From Flavobacterium sp. GSB-24 (GTDB lineage Bacteria > Bacteroidota > Bacteroidia > Flavobacteriales > Flavobacteriaceae): a stretch of 64,000 bases of DNA. Made by a program: the position numbers and the translations under genes. Each line of letters opens with the position of its first letter. Position 1 is the first letter of the stretch. Shown here piece after piece: positions 44,001 to 51,441 of this stretch. A model generated the notes under the pieces. That model had not been told where the DNA came from and searched no databases. It saw nothing but the letters and a program-made list of their open reading frames with translations. The stretch lies in NCBI RefSeq assembly GCF_027924665.1, contig NZ_AP027043.1, forward strand, positions 1,550,001-1,614,000, written 5' to 3'.

Positions 44001-44882
44001 CGTTGGCTGATTTAAATTAGGAATTCTCTTTCCCTCAGTCCCAGACGCAGTTACATAGTAATAAGACTTAGTGTCGTACAAATTTAGATTGGTTTGACTT
44101 TCAGAGTTCCAGTTTTCAACTCCTTCGGCATAAAAAAGAATATAATCTTCATTGTTGAAAGTGCCGTCATCTTCACCGATAATCTGAATTGCATTTTCAG
44201 TTAAATCATCTGGATAATAGATGTTGTTGGCCAGGGGAAGCATTTTGCCACCGTTTCCGTAAATTTTTATTCTTCTCGGATCAACTCTCGAAGGATCAAA
44301 TCCTAAGCTTTGTAAAAAGGACTTGCTTATTTTATATACACCAGATTTTTGAACATAAAACCGATACCAATCTCCAGATGCTAAAACAGAATTTGAAATT
44401 GCAGCAGTTTTTTGAAAGAAGGAAGTATTGTTTGTTCTTGCTGTTGAATTGTTTATATTGTAAGAAAATGACCTAATACGTTTAAAACCACTTCCATCCT
44501 TTATTATTGGATATAATGAAAGAAAAGATTGTTTTAGATCACGCGAATTTGTAATTAATAAAGATTCGTTCGGTTTTTCAGGTATGTTTGCAGTTGTTAA
44601 ATCTCCTAATTCTGCTCTTGAAACCGACTCGTAAATAATATTGTTAATTTGTATCGAGCTGCCGTTTGAGACGTTGGATTGGTTGAGATTTTGGAGGAAC
44701 GTTATGCTTTTTTTTGTAATATCGAAGCGAAAACTGCTTCCGGTAAAGGTTGGGATAATAATTTTATTTTCGCCGTAATTGATCTCCTTTTTGTTCTGCC
44801 AATTGATCGTGACGTCCCCATTTAACTGAGAAAATGAGAGAATTGGAATCAAAAAAATAAAGATGAATATTACTTGTTTCAT
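41046..44882 (-). CDS. porU: Type IX secretion system sortase PorU
   Basis: 1278 residues with a signal peptide (IFIFLIPILSFSQ). The gingipain-like C25 cysteine protease domain contains the catalytic pair His789 (NYLGHGGEDG) and Cys823 (VTITCEFSRFDDP). The C terminus has a FlgD-like Ig/CTD segment (LNYPNPFSTYTQFWFSHNRPYEP ... GVYIYKLTVKSN), as in PorU and T9SS cargo. PorU removes the C-terminal signal of cargo proteins and attaches them to the cell surface. The PorV-PorU pair next to gldJ matches F. johnsoniae organisation. Confidence 0.96.
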   Translation of the reverse strand: MKQVIFIFIFLIPILSFSQLNGDVTINWQNKKEINYGENKIIIPTFTGSSFRFDITKKSITFLQNLNQSNVSNGSSIQINNIIYESVSRAELGDLTTANIPEKPNESLLITNSRDLKQSFLSLYPIIKDGSGFKRIRSFSYNINNSTARTNNTSFFQKTAAISNSVLASGDWYRFYVQKSGVYKISKSFLQSLGFDPSRVDPRRIKIYGNGGKMLPLANNIYYPDDLTENAIQIIGEDDGTFNNEDYILFYAEGVENWNSESQTNLNLYDTKSYYYVTASGTEGKRIPNLNQPTANSTLELNTFDDYQFHEIDQTNIVHLGRQWLGESFDINQEQEFSFSFPNLDTSTPIKIEVNAASTAFTPTSFIVSANGQNVGTINFSSLITNSDTKYYTGKLPTNTTFTGTDNIKIKLTYNNNGVPGSKGYLDYINLTAKRKLLGTGKQFLFQYNNAGSISGVVNYTIGNAAGISQIWDITDLYNVSKIENANQSTFSFKANLGEVRKYVTVDAADYYTPLKDNQSKIANQNLKGTIFRNSQNTFQDIDYVIVSPKSLISQAERLASFHRINSNLNVKVISLDNIYQEFSSGKQDIAAIRNCVKYIYENASSSEKRIKYLNLFGDASYDYKDRISNNTNIVPIYQSLISNTVGEAGFASDDFFGFMDADEGIIAYPFGGIDIAVGRMLVSDNSQAQEMVNKVLEYHNAKSYGNWRNNFVLISDDSDKSGDETLQSRQNGLADVIATEKPFFNIEKILLDSYTQEASAGGARYPKARTDFFNAFEKGALVFNYLGHGGEDGLASERIWEKSDGQNLNNQYKYPLFVTITCEFSRFDDPTRPTAGEYVFWNPKGGAISMLTTIREIGQPNAEDFNDILSKNLLSYGSNQYNSIAESLRISKNERPSSASNVVVYIGDPALMLAIPKPRINLTKVNDIVISQAIPDLKSLSKIKISGEITDENNTLLSNYNGELATAIFDKMITNSTLNNDGFSPPIQFKTLGETIFRGNASVTNGQFEFSFVVPRDIRIPVDNGRISFYSKKNEALENQTGYNNSIKIGGINENAPQDNISPKVKLYMNDETFVSGGITNESPFLLAFLEDENGINTASGIGHDIVAILDGDVSNPYILNDYYQTKLDDYTNGNLRFPFRNLAPGLHTISFTAWDVYNNPVTSEIQFTVVGDESLTLSHVLNYPNPFSTYTQFWFSHNRPYEPLEVQVQVMTITGKVVWTKNQTITTEGFLSREITWDGKDDFGDRIGKGVYIYKLTVKSNLTNKKAEKYEKLVIL

Positions 44883-44964
44883 TGGTTTGAAAAGCGAAAT
44901 TTAATTAAAAAATAATTATTAAGTAAAAATATAGTATTTCATGTTACAGTAATAATAAAAAGTA

Positions 44965-44972
44965 TATTTTTG
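44965..44972 (+). promoter_or_regulatory. Candidate -7 element for gldJ
   Basis: TATTTTTG in the porU-gldJ divergent region, about 117 bp upstream of the gldJ ATG, implying a leader of about 100 nt. Confidence 0.4.
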
Positions 44973-45088
44973 CGTTCGTAACTAAAGGTTATTTTCTGGT
45001 AAAAAACAGCTAAATAAAATTATTAGAACAGATGTTGCTAATTAAATGTTAATTATTATATTGCAGCACCTAAATTTATCACCTAAGA

Positions 45089-46780
45089 ATGAGTATGAAA
45101 GTAAACAAAATTGTAGCCTTGCAATTAATGATGTCAATGGTATTGATGTTGGGCATGGCTAGTTGTAGCAAAAAATCTAGTTCCTCTCACGCTTCTAGAG
45201 CAACTGGCTGGGATGTAGATAGTCAGAATGGAACTGCTGCTAGAAATGCAGGGAAAAAACAACAGGCTGGTCCTGGTTTGGTTTTTGTTGAAGGAGGTAC
45301 GTTTACTATGGGTAAAGTACAGGATGATGTTATGCATGATTGGAATAACACACCAACTCAACAACACGTTCAGTCATTCTACATGGACGAAACCGAAGTT
45401 ACGAATGGTATGTACTTAGAATACCTAGAATGGTTAAAGAAAGTTTTCCCGCCAACGGAAGAAAATTACAAAAATATTTACGAAGGAGCATCGCCAGATA
45501 CTCTTGTTTGGAGAAATCGTTTAGGATATAACGAAACGATGACAAACAACTATTTAAGACACCCATCTTATGCTAACTATCCTGTAGTTGGTGTTAACTG
45601 GATTCAAGCAGTTGAATTTAGTAAATGGAGAACAGACCGTGTAAACGAAGCTGTTTTAGAGAAAAACGGGTATCTTAAAAAAGGTGCTAAAACGAATGAA
45701 GTTAGTGCTGATAATGCATTTAACACTGAAGGTTACTTAATGTCTCCAAGTACATCACGTGGTGGAAGCGAAGAGATTGTGTTAAAGAAAAATCCTGGAG
45801 GGAAAAGACCTAAAGCTGGTAAAGACGGTGTAGTTCCTGAAGAGAAAAATGTTTACGCTCAACGTTCTTCTGGAATCATTTTGCCAGAATACAGACTTCC
45901 TACTGAAGCAGAATGGGAATATGCTGCTGCAGCTGATGTTGGACAAAGAGAATACAATATCTACAAAGGTCAAAAGAAATATCCATGGTCTGGAGATTAC
46001 ACACGTTCTAGCAAACGTAAAAACAGAGGTGATCAATTGGCTAACTTTAAACAAGGAAACGGTGACTACGGTGGAATTGCAGGTTGGTCAGATGACGGAG
46101 CAGATATTACAAATGCTGTGAAAAGCTACGCTCCAAATGATTTCGGTCTTTATGATATGGCTGGAAACGTTGCAGAATGGGTTGCCGATGTTTACAGACC
46201 TATTATTGATAATGAAGCAAATGATTTTAACTACTATAGAGGAAATCAATATGCTAAAAACAAAATTGGTAAAGACGGTAAAGTTGAAATCGTTTCAACT
46301 TCTAACATTAAATATGATACTTTAAGCAACGGTAAAGTTATAGCAAGAAATCTTCCAGGAGAAATTGCTCAAGTTCCAGTTGACGAACAAGAAACATATT
46401 TAAGAACGAATTTCAGTACAAGTAATAATATCAATTACAGAGATGGTGATAAACAATCTTCTAGATATTTTGACTTTGGAGATTCAGAGTCTGGCGCTAA
46501 AGCTGATCAAGCAATGTACAATTCTCCTAAACATAATGTAACAACAGACAGTTTAGGTAAGATGATTAGAAAATATGATAACTCTAGTAAACGTACTACT
46601 TTAATCGATGATAAAGTAAGAGTTTACAAAGGAGGTTCTTGGAGAGATAGAGCTTATTGGTTAGATCCAGCTCAAAGAAGATATTTCCCTCAAGATATGG
46701 CAACTGATTATATTGGATTTAGATGTGCAATGTCTAGAGTTGGTTCAAAATCTGAAAAGAGAAAATCTCCTAGAAACTAA
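45089..46780 (+). CDS. gldJ: Gliding motility lipoprotein GldJ
   Basis: 563 residues. The signal peptide ends in a lipobox (LMLGMASCSKKSS). The body is a formylglycine-generating-enzyme/SUMF1-like fold: GLVFVEGGTFTMGKVQDDVMHDWNNTPTQQHVQSFYMDETEVTNGMYLEYLEWLKK (about 68-120) and the C-terminal KGGSWRDRAYWLDPAQRRYFPQDMATDYIGFRCAMS. Catalytic cysteines of true formylglycine enzymes are not evident. In F. johnsoniae GldJ is required for gliding and T9SS. An ATG two codons further on (45095) is an alternative start. It diverges from porU and is followed by murF. Confidence 0.95.
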   Translation: MSMKVNKIVALQLMMSMVLMLGMASCSKKSSSSHASRATGWDVDSQNGTAARNAGKKQQAGPGLVFVEGGTFTMGKVQDDVMHDWNNTPTQQHVQSFYMDETEVTNGMYLEYLEWLKKVFPPTEENYKNIYEGASPDTLVWRNRLGYNETMTNNYLRHPSYANYPVVGVNWIQAVEFSKWRTDRVNEAVLEKNGYLKKGAKTNEVSADNAFNTEGYLMSPSTSRGGSEEIVLKKNPGGKRPKAGKDGVVPEEKNVYAQRSSGIILPEYRLPTEAEWEYAAAADVGQREYNIYKGQKKYPWSGDYTRSSKRKNRGDQLANFKQGNGDYGGIAGWSDDGADITNAVKSYAPNDFGLYDMAGNVAEWVADVYRPIIDNEANDFNYYRGNQYAKNKIGKDGKVEIVSTSNIKYDTLSNGKVIARNLPGEIAQVPVDEQETYLRTNFSTSNNINYRDGDKQSSRYFDFGDSESGAKADQAMYNSPKHNVTTDSLGKMIRKYDNSSKRTTLIDDKVRVYKGGSWRDRAYWLDPAQRRYFPQDMATDYIGFRCAMSRVGSKSEKRKSPRN

Positions 46781-46800
46781 GATTTAGAAATTCAAGTATA

Positions 46801-46852
46801 AAAAATTCCAAATTCCAAAAGCTGAATATTCAGTCTGGAATTTGGAATTTTT
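46801..46852 (+). terminator. Terminator of gldJ
   Basis: Arms AAAAATTCCAAATTCCA and TGGAATTTGGAATTTTT form a 17-bp stem around CTGAATATTCAG-containing sequence, followed by a T-run. The arms belong to the ATTCCAAATTCCA type of repeat seen elsewhere in the window. Confidence 0.88.
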
Positions 46853-46897
46853 TTATTGTTTTTTTTTTACTTTTATGACCTATTAAAAAATTTATAA

Positions 46898-48184
46898 ATG
46901 AATATTCAAGACATTCATAACCTGTTTTTACAATGCAGTTCTCTTTCTATAGATACAAGAAAGATTGAAAAGAATTCAATATTTTTTGCCATTAAAGGAG
47001 AGAATTTTGATGCTAATACATTTGCTAAAGAAGCTTTAGATTTAGGAGCTTTATTTGTAGTAATTGATAATGAATCTTACTTTATTGATGATAGAACTAT
47101 TTTGGTTAAGAATAGTTTAGAAACACTTCAAGAATTAGCGAAGTTTCATCGTACTTATCTAGGGCTTCCAATTGTGGCATTAACCGGCAGTAATGGAAAA
47201 ACGACAACAAAAGAATTAATTAATGTTGTGTTGTCCAAAAAGTTCAAAACAAAAGCTACAATAGGGAACTTAAACAATCATATTGGAGTGCCATTAACTT
47301 TGCTTTCATTTACAAAAGAAACAGAGATCGGAATTGTCGAAATGGGGGCTAACCACCAAAAAGAAATTGAATTTTTGTGCCAAATTGCGCAGCCAGATTT
47401 TGGTTATATCACAAATTTTGGGAAAGCCCATTTAGAAGGTTTTGGTGGGGTTGAAGGAGTAATTGCTGGTAAAAGCGAAATGTATCAATATCTCGCAGCA
47501 AATCAAAAGACTGTTTTTGTCAATCTTGAAGATCCTATTCAGATAGAGAAATCAAAAGGTATTAAAGCATTTACATTTGGTGTCAAAAAAGGAAATGCAG
47601 ATCTAAATATTCAAGAAATAACAGCAAATCCATTTGTAGCCATAAGCTATAACGATTTTGCAGTTGAATCGCATTTAATAGGGCTTTATAACGCAAATAA
47701 CATCAATGCAGCTGTAGCTATTGGAAAATATTTTGAAGTAAATGAGAGCGATATAAAGAGTGCAATTGAGAATTATATTCCAGCGAATAACAGATCTCAA
47801 ATGATGCAGAGAGGCAAAAATGAAATTATTTTAGATGCTTACAATGCAAATCCGAGCAGTATGGCAGTTGCGATTGCTAACTTTCTTCAATTAGATAAAA
47901 ATAATAAAATGATGATTCTTGGAGACATGTTTGAACTCGGGGATGAGAGTTTGTATGAGCATAAAGTTATAGTTGATTCTTTAGCGGATCAAGATCAAGC
48001 ATTATGTTTTTTAATAGGGAAATCGTTTTATGCTAATCAAGTTTCAAAAGAAAACATACAGTTTTTTGAAACATTTGATGCTTTTGCGGCTTTTATAAAA
48101 TCATTTAAGTTTGATTCAAATACCATTTTAATTAAAGGTTCCAGAGGAATGGCGTTAGAACGGACTTTAGAATATATTTCATAA
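46898..48184 (+). CDS. murF: UDP-N-acetylmuramoyl-tripeptide--D-alanyl-D-alanine ligase
   Basis: 428 residues. The Mur-ligase ATP loop GSNGKTTTKE covers residues 97-106 (Lys101 in the P-loop). Other family motifs are IGNLNNHIGVPLTLL, NGNHQ-like GANHQKEIEFLCQIAQPDFGYITNFGKAHLEGFGG, and LDAYNANPSSM near 310. It adds D-Ala-D-Ala to UDP-MurNAc-tripeptide in the cytoplasm. It sits behind gldJ with a terminator between, so it probably has its own promoter. Confidence 0.97.
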   Translation: MNIQDIHNLFLQCSSLSIDTRKIEKNSIFFAIKGENFDANTFAKEALDLGALFVVIDNESYFIDDRTILVKNSLETLQELAKFHRTYLGLPIVALTGSNGKTTTKELINVVLSKKFKTKATIGNLNNHIGVPLTLLSFTKETEIGIVEMGANHQKEIEFLCQIAQPDFGYITNFGKAHLEGFGGVEGVIAGKSEMYQYLAANQKTVFVNLEDPIQIEKSKGIKAFTFGVKKGNADLNIQEITANPFVAISYNDFAVESHLIGLYNANNINAAVAIGKYFEVNESDIKSAIENYIPANNRSQMMQRGKNEIILDAYNANPSSMAVAIANFLQLDKNNKMMILGDMFELGDESLYEHKVIVDSLADQDQALCFLIGKSFYANQVSKENIQFFETFDAFAAFIKSFKFDSNTILIKGSRGMALERTLEYIS

Positions 48185-48189
48185 AAAAG

Positions 48190-48212
48190 AAGCCATCCAA
48201 TTCGGATGGCTT
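48190..48212. terminator. Bidirectional terminator between murF and the propeller regulator gene
   Basis: Arms AAGCCATCC and GGATGGCTT around AATTC, with A-runs on the left and T-runs on the right. It serves the two convergent genes. Confidence 0.88.
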
Positions 48213-48217
48213 TCTTT

Positions 48218-51097
48218 TTAAATACTCATTAAAAACCCAATTAGGTTTTCTTTTTTATTTAATCCTAATTTTTTTCTCAGACGATAACGAGCTAATTCAA
48301 CTCCCCCAGTTGAAATGTTCATAATTTCGGCTATTTCTTTGGTTGACATATTCATTAGTAAATAAGTCGACAAATCTAATTCTCTTGGCGAAATAGTAGG
48401 GTATTGGCCTTTAAGGCGCTTTAAGAACTCAAAATGAACGTTTTTAATGTGTTTTTCTAAGTCTTTCCAGCTTTTATCTGTATTAACTTCTTTTACAATA
48501 CTTTTGTGTAATTTGCTAAACTCAGATTTAGTATTGTCGTCTAATATGCTGGTATCAATGTCTTTAAGTTTATGAATAATTCCGTTTAATACTTTGTTCT
48601 TTTTTACAACTTGTAATGAGTTGTTTACTAGTTCTTTATCTTTTGCTAAGATTTTAATTTGAAGTTTATCATTTTTTAATTTTTCAATTTCTTTCTCCAA
48701 ATCATGTTGCTCATGTCTTATTTTAGATTCTCTTTCAAGATATAATCTTCGTTGTTCAATTGTTTCGTAGTATCTATTTTTTCTGATCTTTAGTTTAATT
48801 CTGATAGATATTAAGTAAGCACCCAGTAAAATGAGAATTAGATAAAATAGATAAGCAAGGAAATGTCTGTACCATGGCGGAGAAACAGTAAATTCAACTT
48901 CAGCAATATTAGACTCTATGCCGTAGCTGTTTCTGGCTTTTAATTTCATTACATAATTTCCTTCTCTCAAATTGGTATATTCTTTTATGGCGGTAGACGA
49001 CCATCCTCTCCAGTTTTCTTCAAAAGGCTCCAACCTATAAGAATACATTACATTTTCTTGATTTTCGTATATTGGCGATGCGAAAGTAAATTTTACTCGA
49101 TTGGACTTATATGGTATACTGTACGATTCTGCCTGGTTTGTTAGATTACCTGTCAAAATAGTATCGCCAGGAAAAGAAAAACTTTCAATGAATGCTTTCG
49201 GTTTTGTCATGAATGCATTTGAAATGGTAGAATTGTAATGGGCTAAACGATCCGTTAAACCTATAAAAATATTTTGAGGATCAATAGCATTTACAGATAC
49301 ATAATTGTTCACTAAATTTCCTGTCAAGTTTGAAAATATAGCTTGTTTTTTAGCGTAAGTTCCATTGTGGTTTTTAACCAATACTCCTAGAGATTCATTA
49401 AATGCATACCATAAATTTCCTGAAGGATCTTCAATCAATGTATTAATAGTTGGAATTCCTTTAAATAAATTACTAATCTTTTTATCTTCAAAAAAAGCCT
49501 CCTGCTCAACTGAATATCTATAAAAATGATTGCGGACTTGAAAATAAACTTTACCATTAATATTTTGCAGGCTGTTGATTCCTTTATGATTTTCAGAAAT
49601 ATTAGTATGTTTTTTCATAAAATCAAACCTCTTCAAGTCGTCTGATAATTTTACTTGGTAGAGGAAAGGGTTTTTCTTAAGCCATAAATAGTTTTCATCT
49701 ATTTCTACAGAAAAGTTATTTGTAGTTTCATCAAATCCTTTTACTTGATGTAAATAATCATAACCTGTTGCAGATTTTTTGAAAACAGAAAATCCGCTAT
49801 AGCTTTCGCCAATAATATAATTTTCATGATTTGGAATTTTTTTGAATCCAAAATATCCTTTATTATCTAATATTTTTGATACTCTGTTCTTTTCAATTAC
49901 CAATGCGCCGCTGTTACTGGCGCAGATAAGGACATTGTTTAAAACTTGAATATTCCAAACTTGAGAAATTGTTCCTTCGACTCTTGTAAATGGGCTGTCC
50001 TTAAACGATTTCCCCCACGGATGATAAAATAAACCTTGATTGGTGGCAACATATAAATTATCTTCAAATGTTGTTGAGGCATAAACTGTTCCTATATTAT
50101 AACTGTAATCAAAATAAGAAAAAGGAGAATTCTCATTAATAAATGTAATACCATTGTCCAGACCAAGCCAGATGTTGTTTTTATTATCTATAAATGATGC
50201 TAAGATGGTATTGTTTTGAATGCCTTTTTGTCTATTTAAATGCTGAAGTATCTTTCCGTTTAAATCACAAATAATAGCGCCGTCTAGTACAGAATTTAGC
50301 ACTATAAATTTGTTTTTAATTATAGATCCGCCAAGAGAAGTATTTTTCTTGATGAAATCATTTGCTTCTGTTGCCCAAGGTTTTATTGTGCCATTTTCTG
50401 AAACAAAAAGCCCTTTTTCTAAAGTTGCATATAATAATCGATTATTTGGTAAAGGAAAAAGAGACCAAATCTCTTTATCATTAAAAAGAGTTGTGCCTTC
50501 TACTGCTGTCAGTCTCCTGTTTTTGTATTCGAGCATTCCCAATGTTTTGTCTTGGAAATAAAGGCGATTGTTTACTAAAAATGAAAACTGGAATTTGTGA
50601 GGTGCGCTTAAAGTGGTTATTTTTTCGTTTTTCAGGAAAAATACTTTTGAAAAAGATTGAAATATAACCTCTCCTCTAAAGAGATGAATTCTCCAAATCA
50701 GATTAATGTTTTCCTTATCAATAGGACTTAATAGATTGTAGAGGGAATGATATTTTAATATTCCTTTTTCATCAATTTTAAAATAACCAAATTCATTGTT
50801 TCCTCCAACAAAAATTCTTCCTGAAGGATCAATTTTTAAGCTTCGTATTTCAGATTTATTAGGTAATGAATATTTATGCCAGTTAGATCCATCAAATTGG
50901 ATCAAACCACTGTTGTTTGCAAAATAGATATTTCCGTTTTTATCCTGGTCTATACTCCAGTTTTGAGTTCCTCCTTTGTATTCTGATCTTTTGTAATTTT
51001 TAATATCTGGAATTCCAATGTTTTTTACCTGAGAAAAACTTATGTTTTGTATGAAAAATAGTAATGTAAGTGCAAAAGGTCTAACTATGAATTTCAT
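48218..51097 (-). CDS. Membrane-bound two-component-propeller regulator with LuxR-type C-terminal DNA-binding domain
   Basis: 959 residues. A signal peptide (about 1-22) is followed by a periplasmic beta-propeller of repeated FDGSNWHKYSLPNKSEIRSL-like blades (about 25-625), a triple-Tyr (Y_Y_Y) domain (YSYRLEPFEENWRGWSST ... NLREGNYVMKLKARNSYGIESN, about 670-735), one membrane helix (HFLAYLFYLILILLGAYLI), a coiled coil (about 770-850), and a LuxR/GerE helix-turn-helix (LSPRELDLSTYLLMNMSTKEIAEIMNISTGGVELARYRLRKKLGL, about 892-945). No kinase or receiver domain is present, so it differs from HTCS hybrid regulators. It should sense a ligand in the periplasm and act directly on DNA. It diverges from the first SusC operon, the most likely target. 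Confidence 0.9.
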   Translation of the reverse strand: MKFIVRPFALTLLFFIQNISFSQVKNIGIPDIKNYKRSEYKGGTQNWSIDQDKNGNIYFANNSGLIQFDGSNWHKYSLPNKSEIRSLKIDPSGRIFVGGNNEFGYFKIDEKGILKYHSLYNLLSPIDKENINLIWRIHLFRGEVIFQSFSKVFFLKNEKITTLSAPHKFQFSFLVNNRLYFQDKTLGMLEYKNRRLTAVEGTTLFNDKEIWSLFPLPNNRLLYATLEKGLFVSENGTIKPWATEANDFIKKNTSLGGSIIKNKFIVLNSVLDGAIICDLNGKILQHLNRQKGIQNNTILASFIDNKNNIWLGLDNGITFINENSPFSYFDYSYNIGTVYASTTFEDNLYVATNQGLFYHPWGKSFKDSPFTRVEGTISQVWNIQVLNNVLICASNSGALVIEKNRVSKILDNKGYFGFKKIPNHENYIIGESYSGFSVFKKSATGYDYLHQVKGFDETTNNFSVEIDENYLWLKKNPFLYQVKLSDDLKRFDFMKKHTNISENHKGINSLQNINGKVYFQVRNHFYRYSVEQEAFFEDKKISNLFKGIPTINTLIEDPSGNLWYAFNESLGVLVKNHNGTYAKKQAIFSNLTGNLVNNYVSVNAIDPQNIFIGLTDRLAHYNSTISNAFMTKPKAFIESFSFPGDTILTGNLTNQAESYSIPYKSNRVKFTFASPIYENQENVMYSYRLEPFEENWRGWSSTAIKEYTNLREGNYVMKLKARNSYGIESNIAEVEFTVSPPWYRHFLAYLFYLILILLGAYLISIRIKLKIRKNRYYETIEQRRLYLERESKIRHEQHDLEKEIEKLKNDKLQIKILAKDKELVNNSLQVVKKNKVLNGIIHKLKDIDTSILDDNTKSEFSKLHKSIVKEVNTDKSWKDLEKHIKNVHFEFLKRLKGQYPTISPRELDLSTYLLMNMSTKEIAEIMNISTGGVELARYRLRKKLGLNKKENLIGFLMSI

Positions 51098-51441
51098 AAA
51101 ATTTTAAATGTATTTTTATTAGAAATGCTTTATAATGTCATTTGATTGTTTATTTTTCAATCTCAATGACTCTACTTTTTTAAATTATTTTTAATTTATA
51201 ACGTTATAGTTGTTGTTAAACTAATGTAATATACGTTTTTTTTAATTAACATTTTTATAACAATTTTTTGTTAAAGCTAAAATACAGTAAATTAATATAT
51301 TAAAAAAAAAATGTTGTGTTTTTGTAGTGTAACATTATTTAGTTTGAAGTGTTTTTGTAAAGAATTTTAATTCAAGTTTATTAAAATTTAACATTATAAT
51401 TGCATTAAATTACTAATTAATTAACCAAAATTTTTAGAAAA
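51098..51441 (+). promoter_or_regulatory. Control region of the first SusCD triplet
   Basis: 344 bp of AT-rich DNA without a gene. It holds two direct copies of GTGTTTTTGTA at 51316-51326 and 51349-51359, 33 bp apart. A promoter-like TATAATTG (51395-51402; one mismatch to TAnnTTTG) follows, then a 41-nt leader (51401-51441) ending at the SusC ATG. The same layout with the same spacings occurs before the second SusC gene. Confidence 0.7.
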
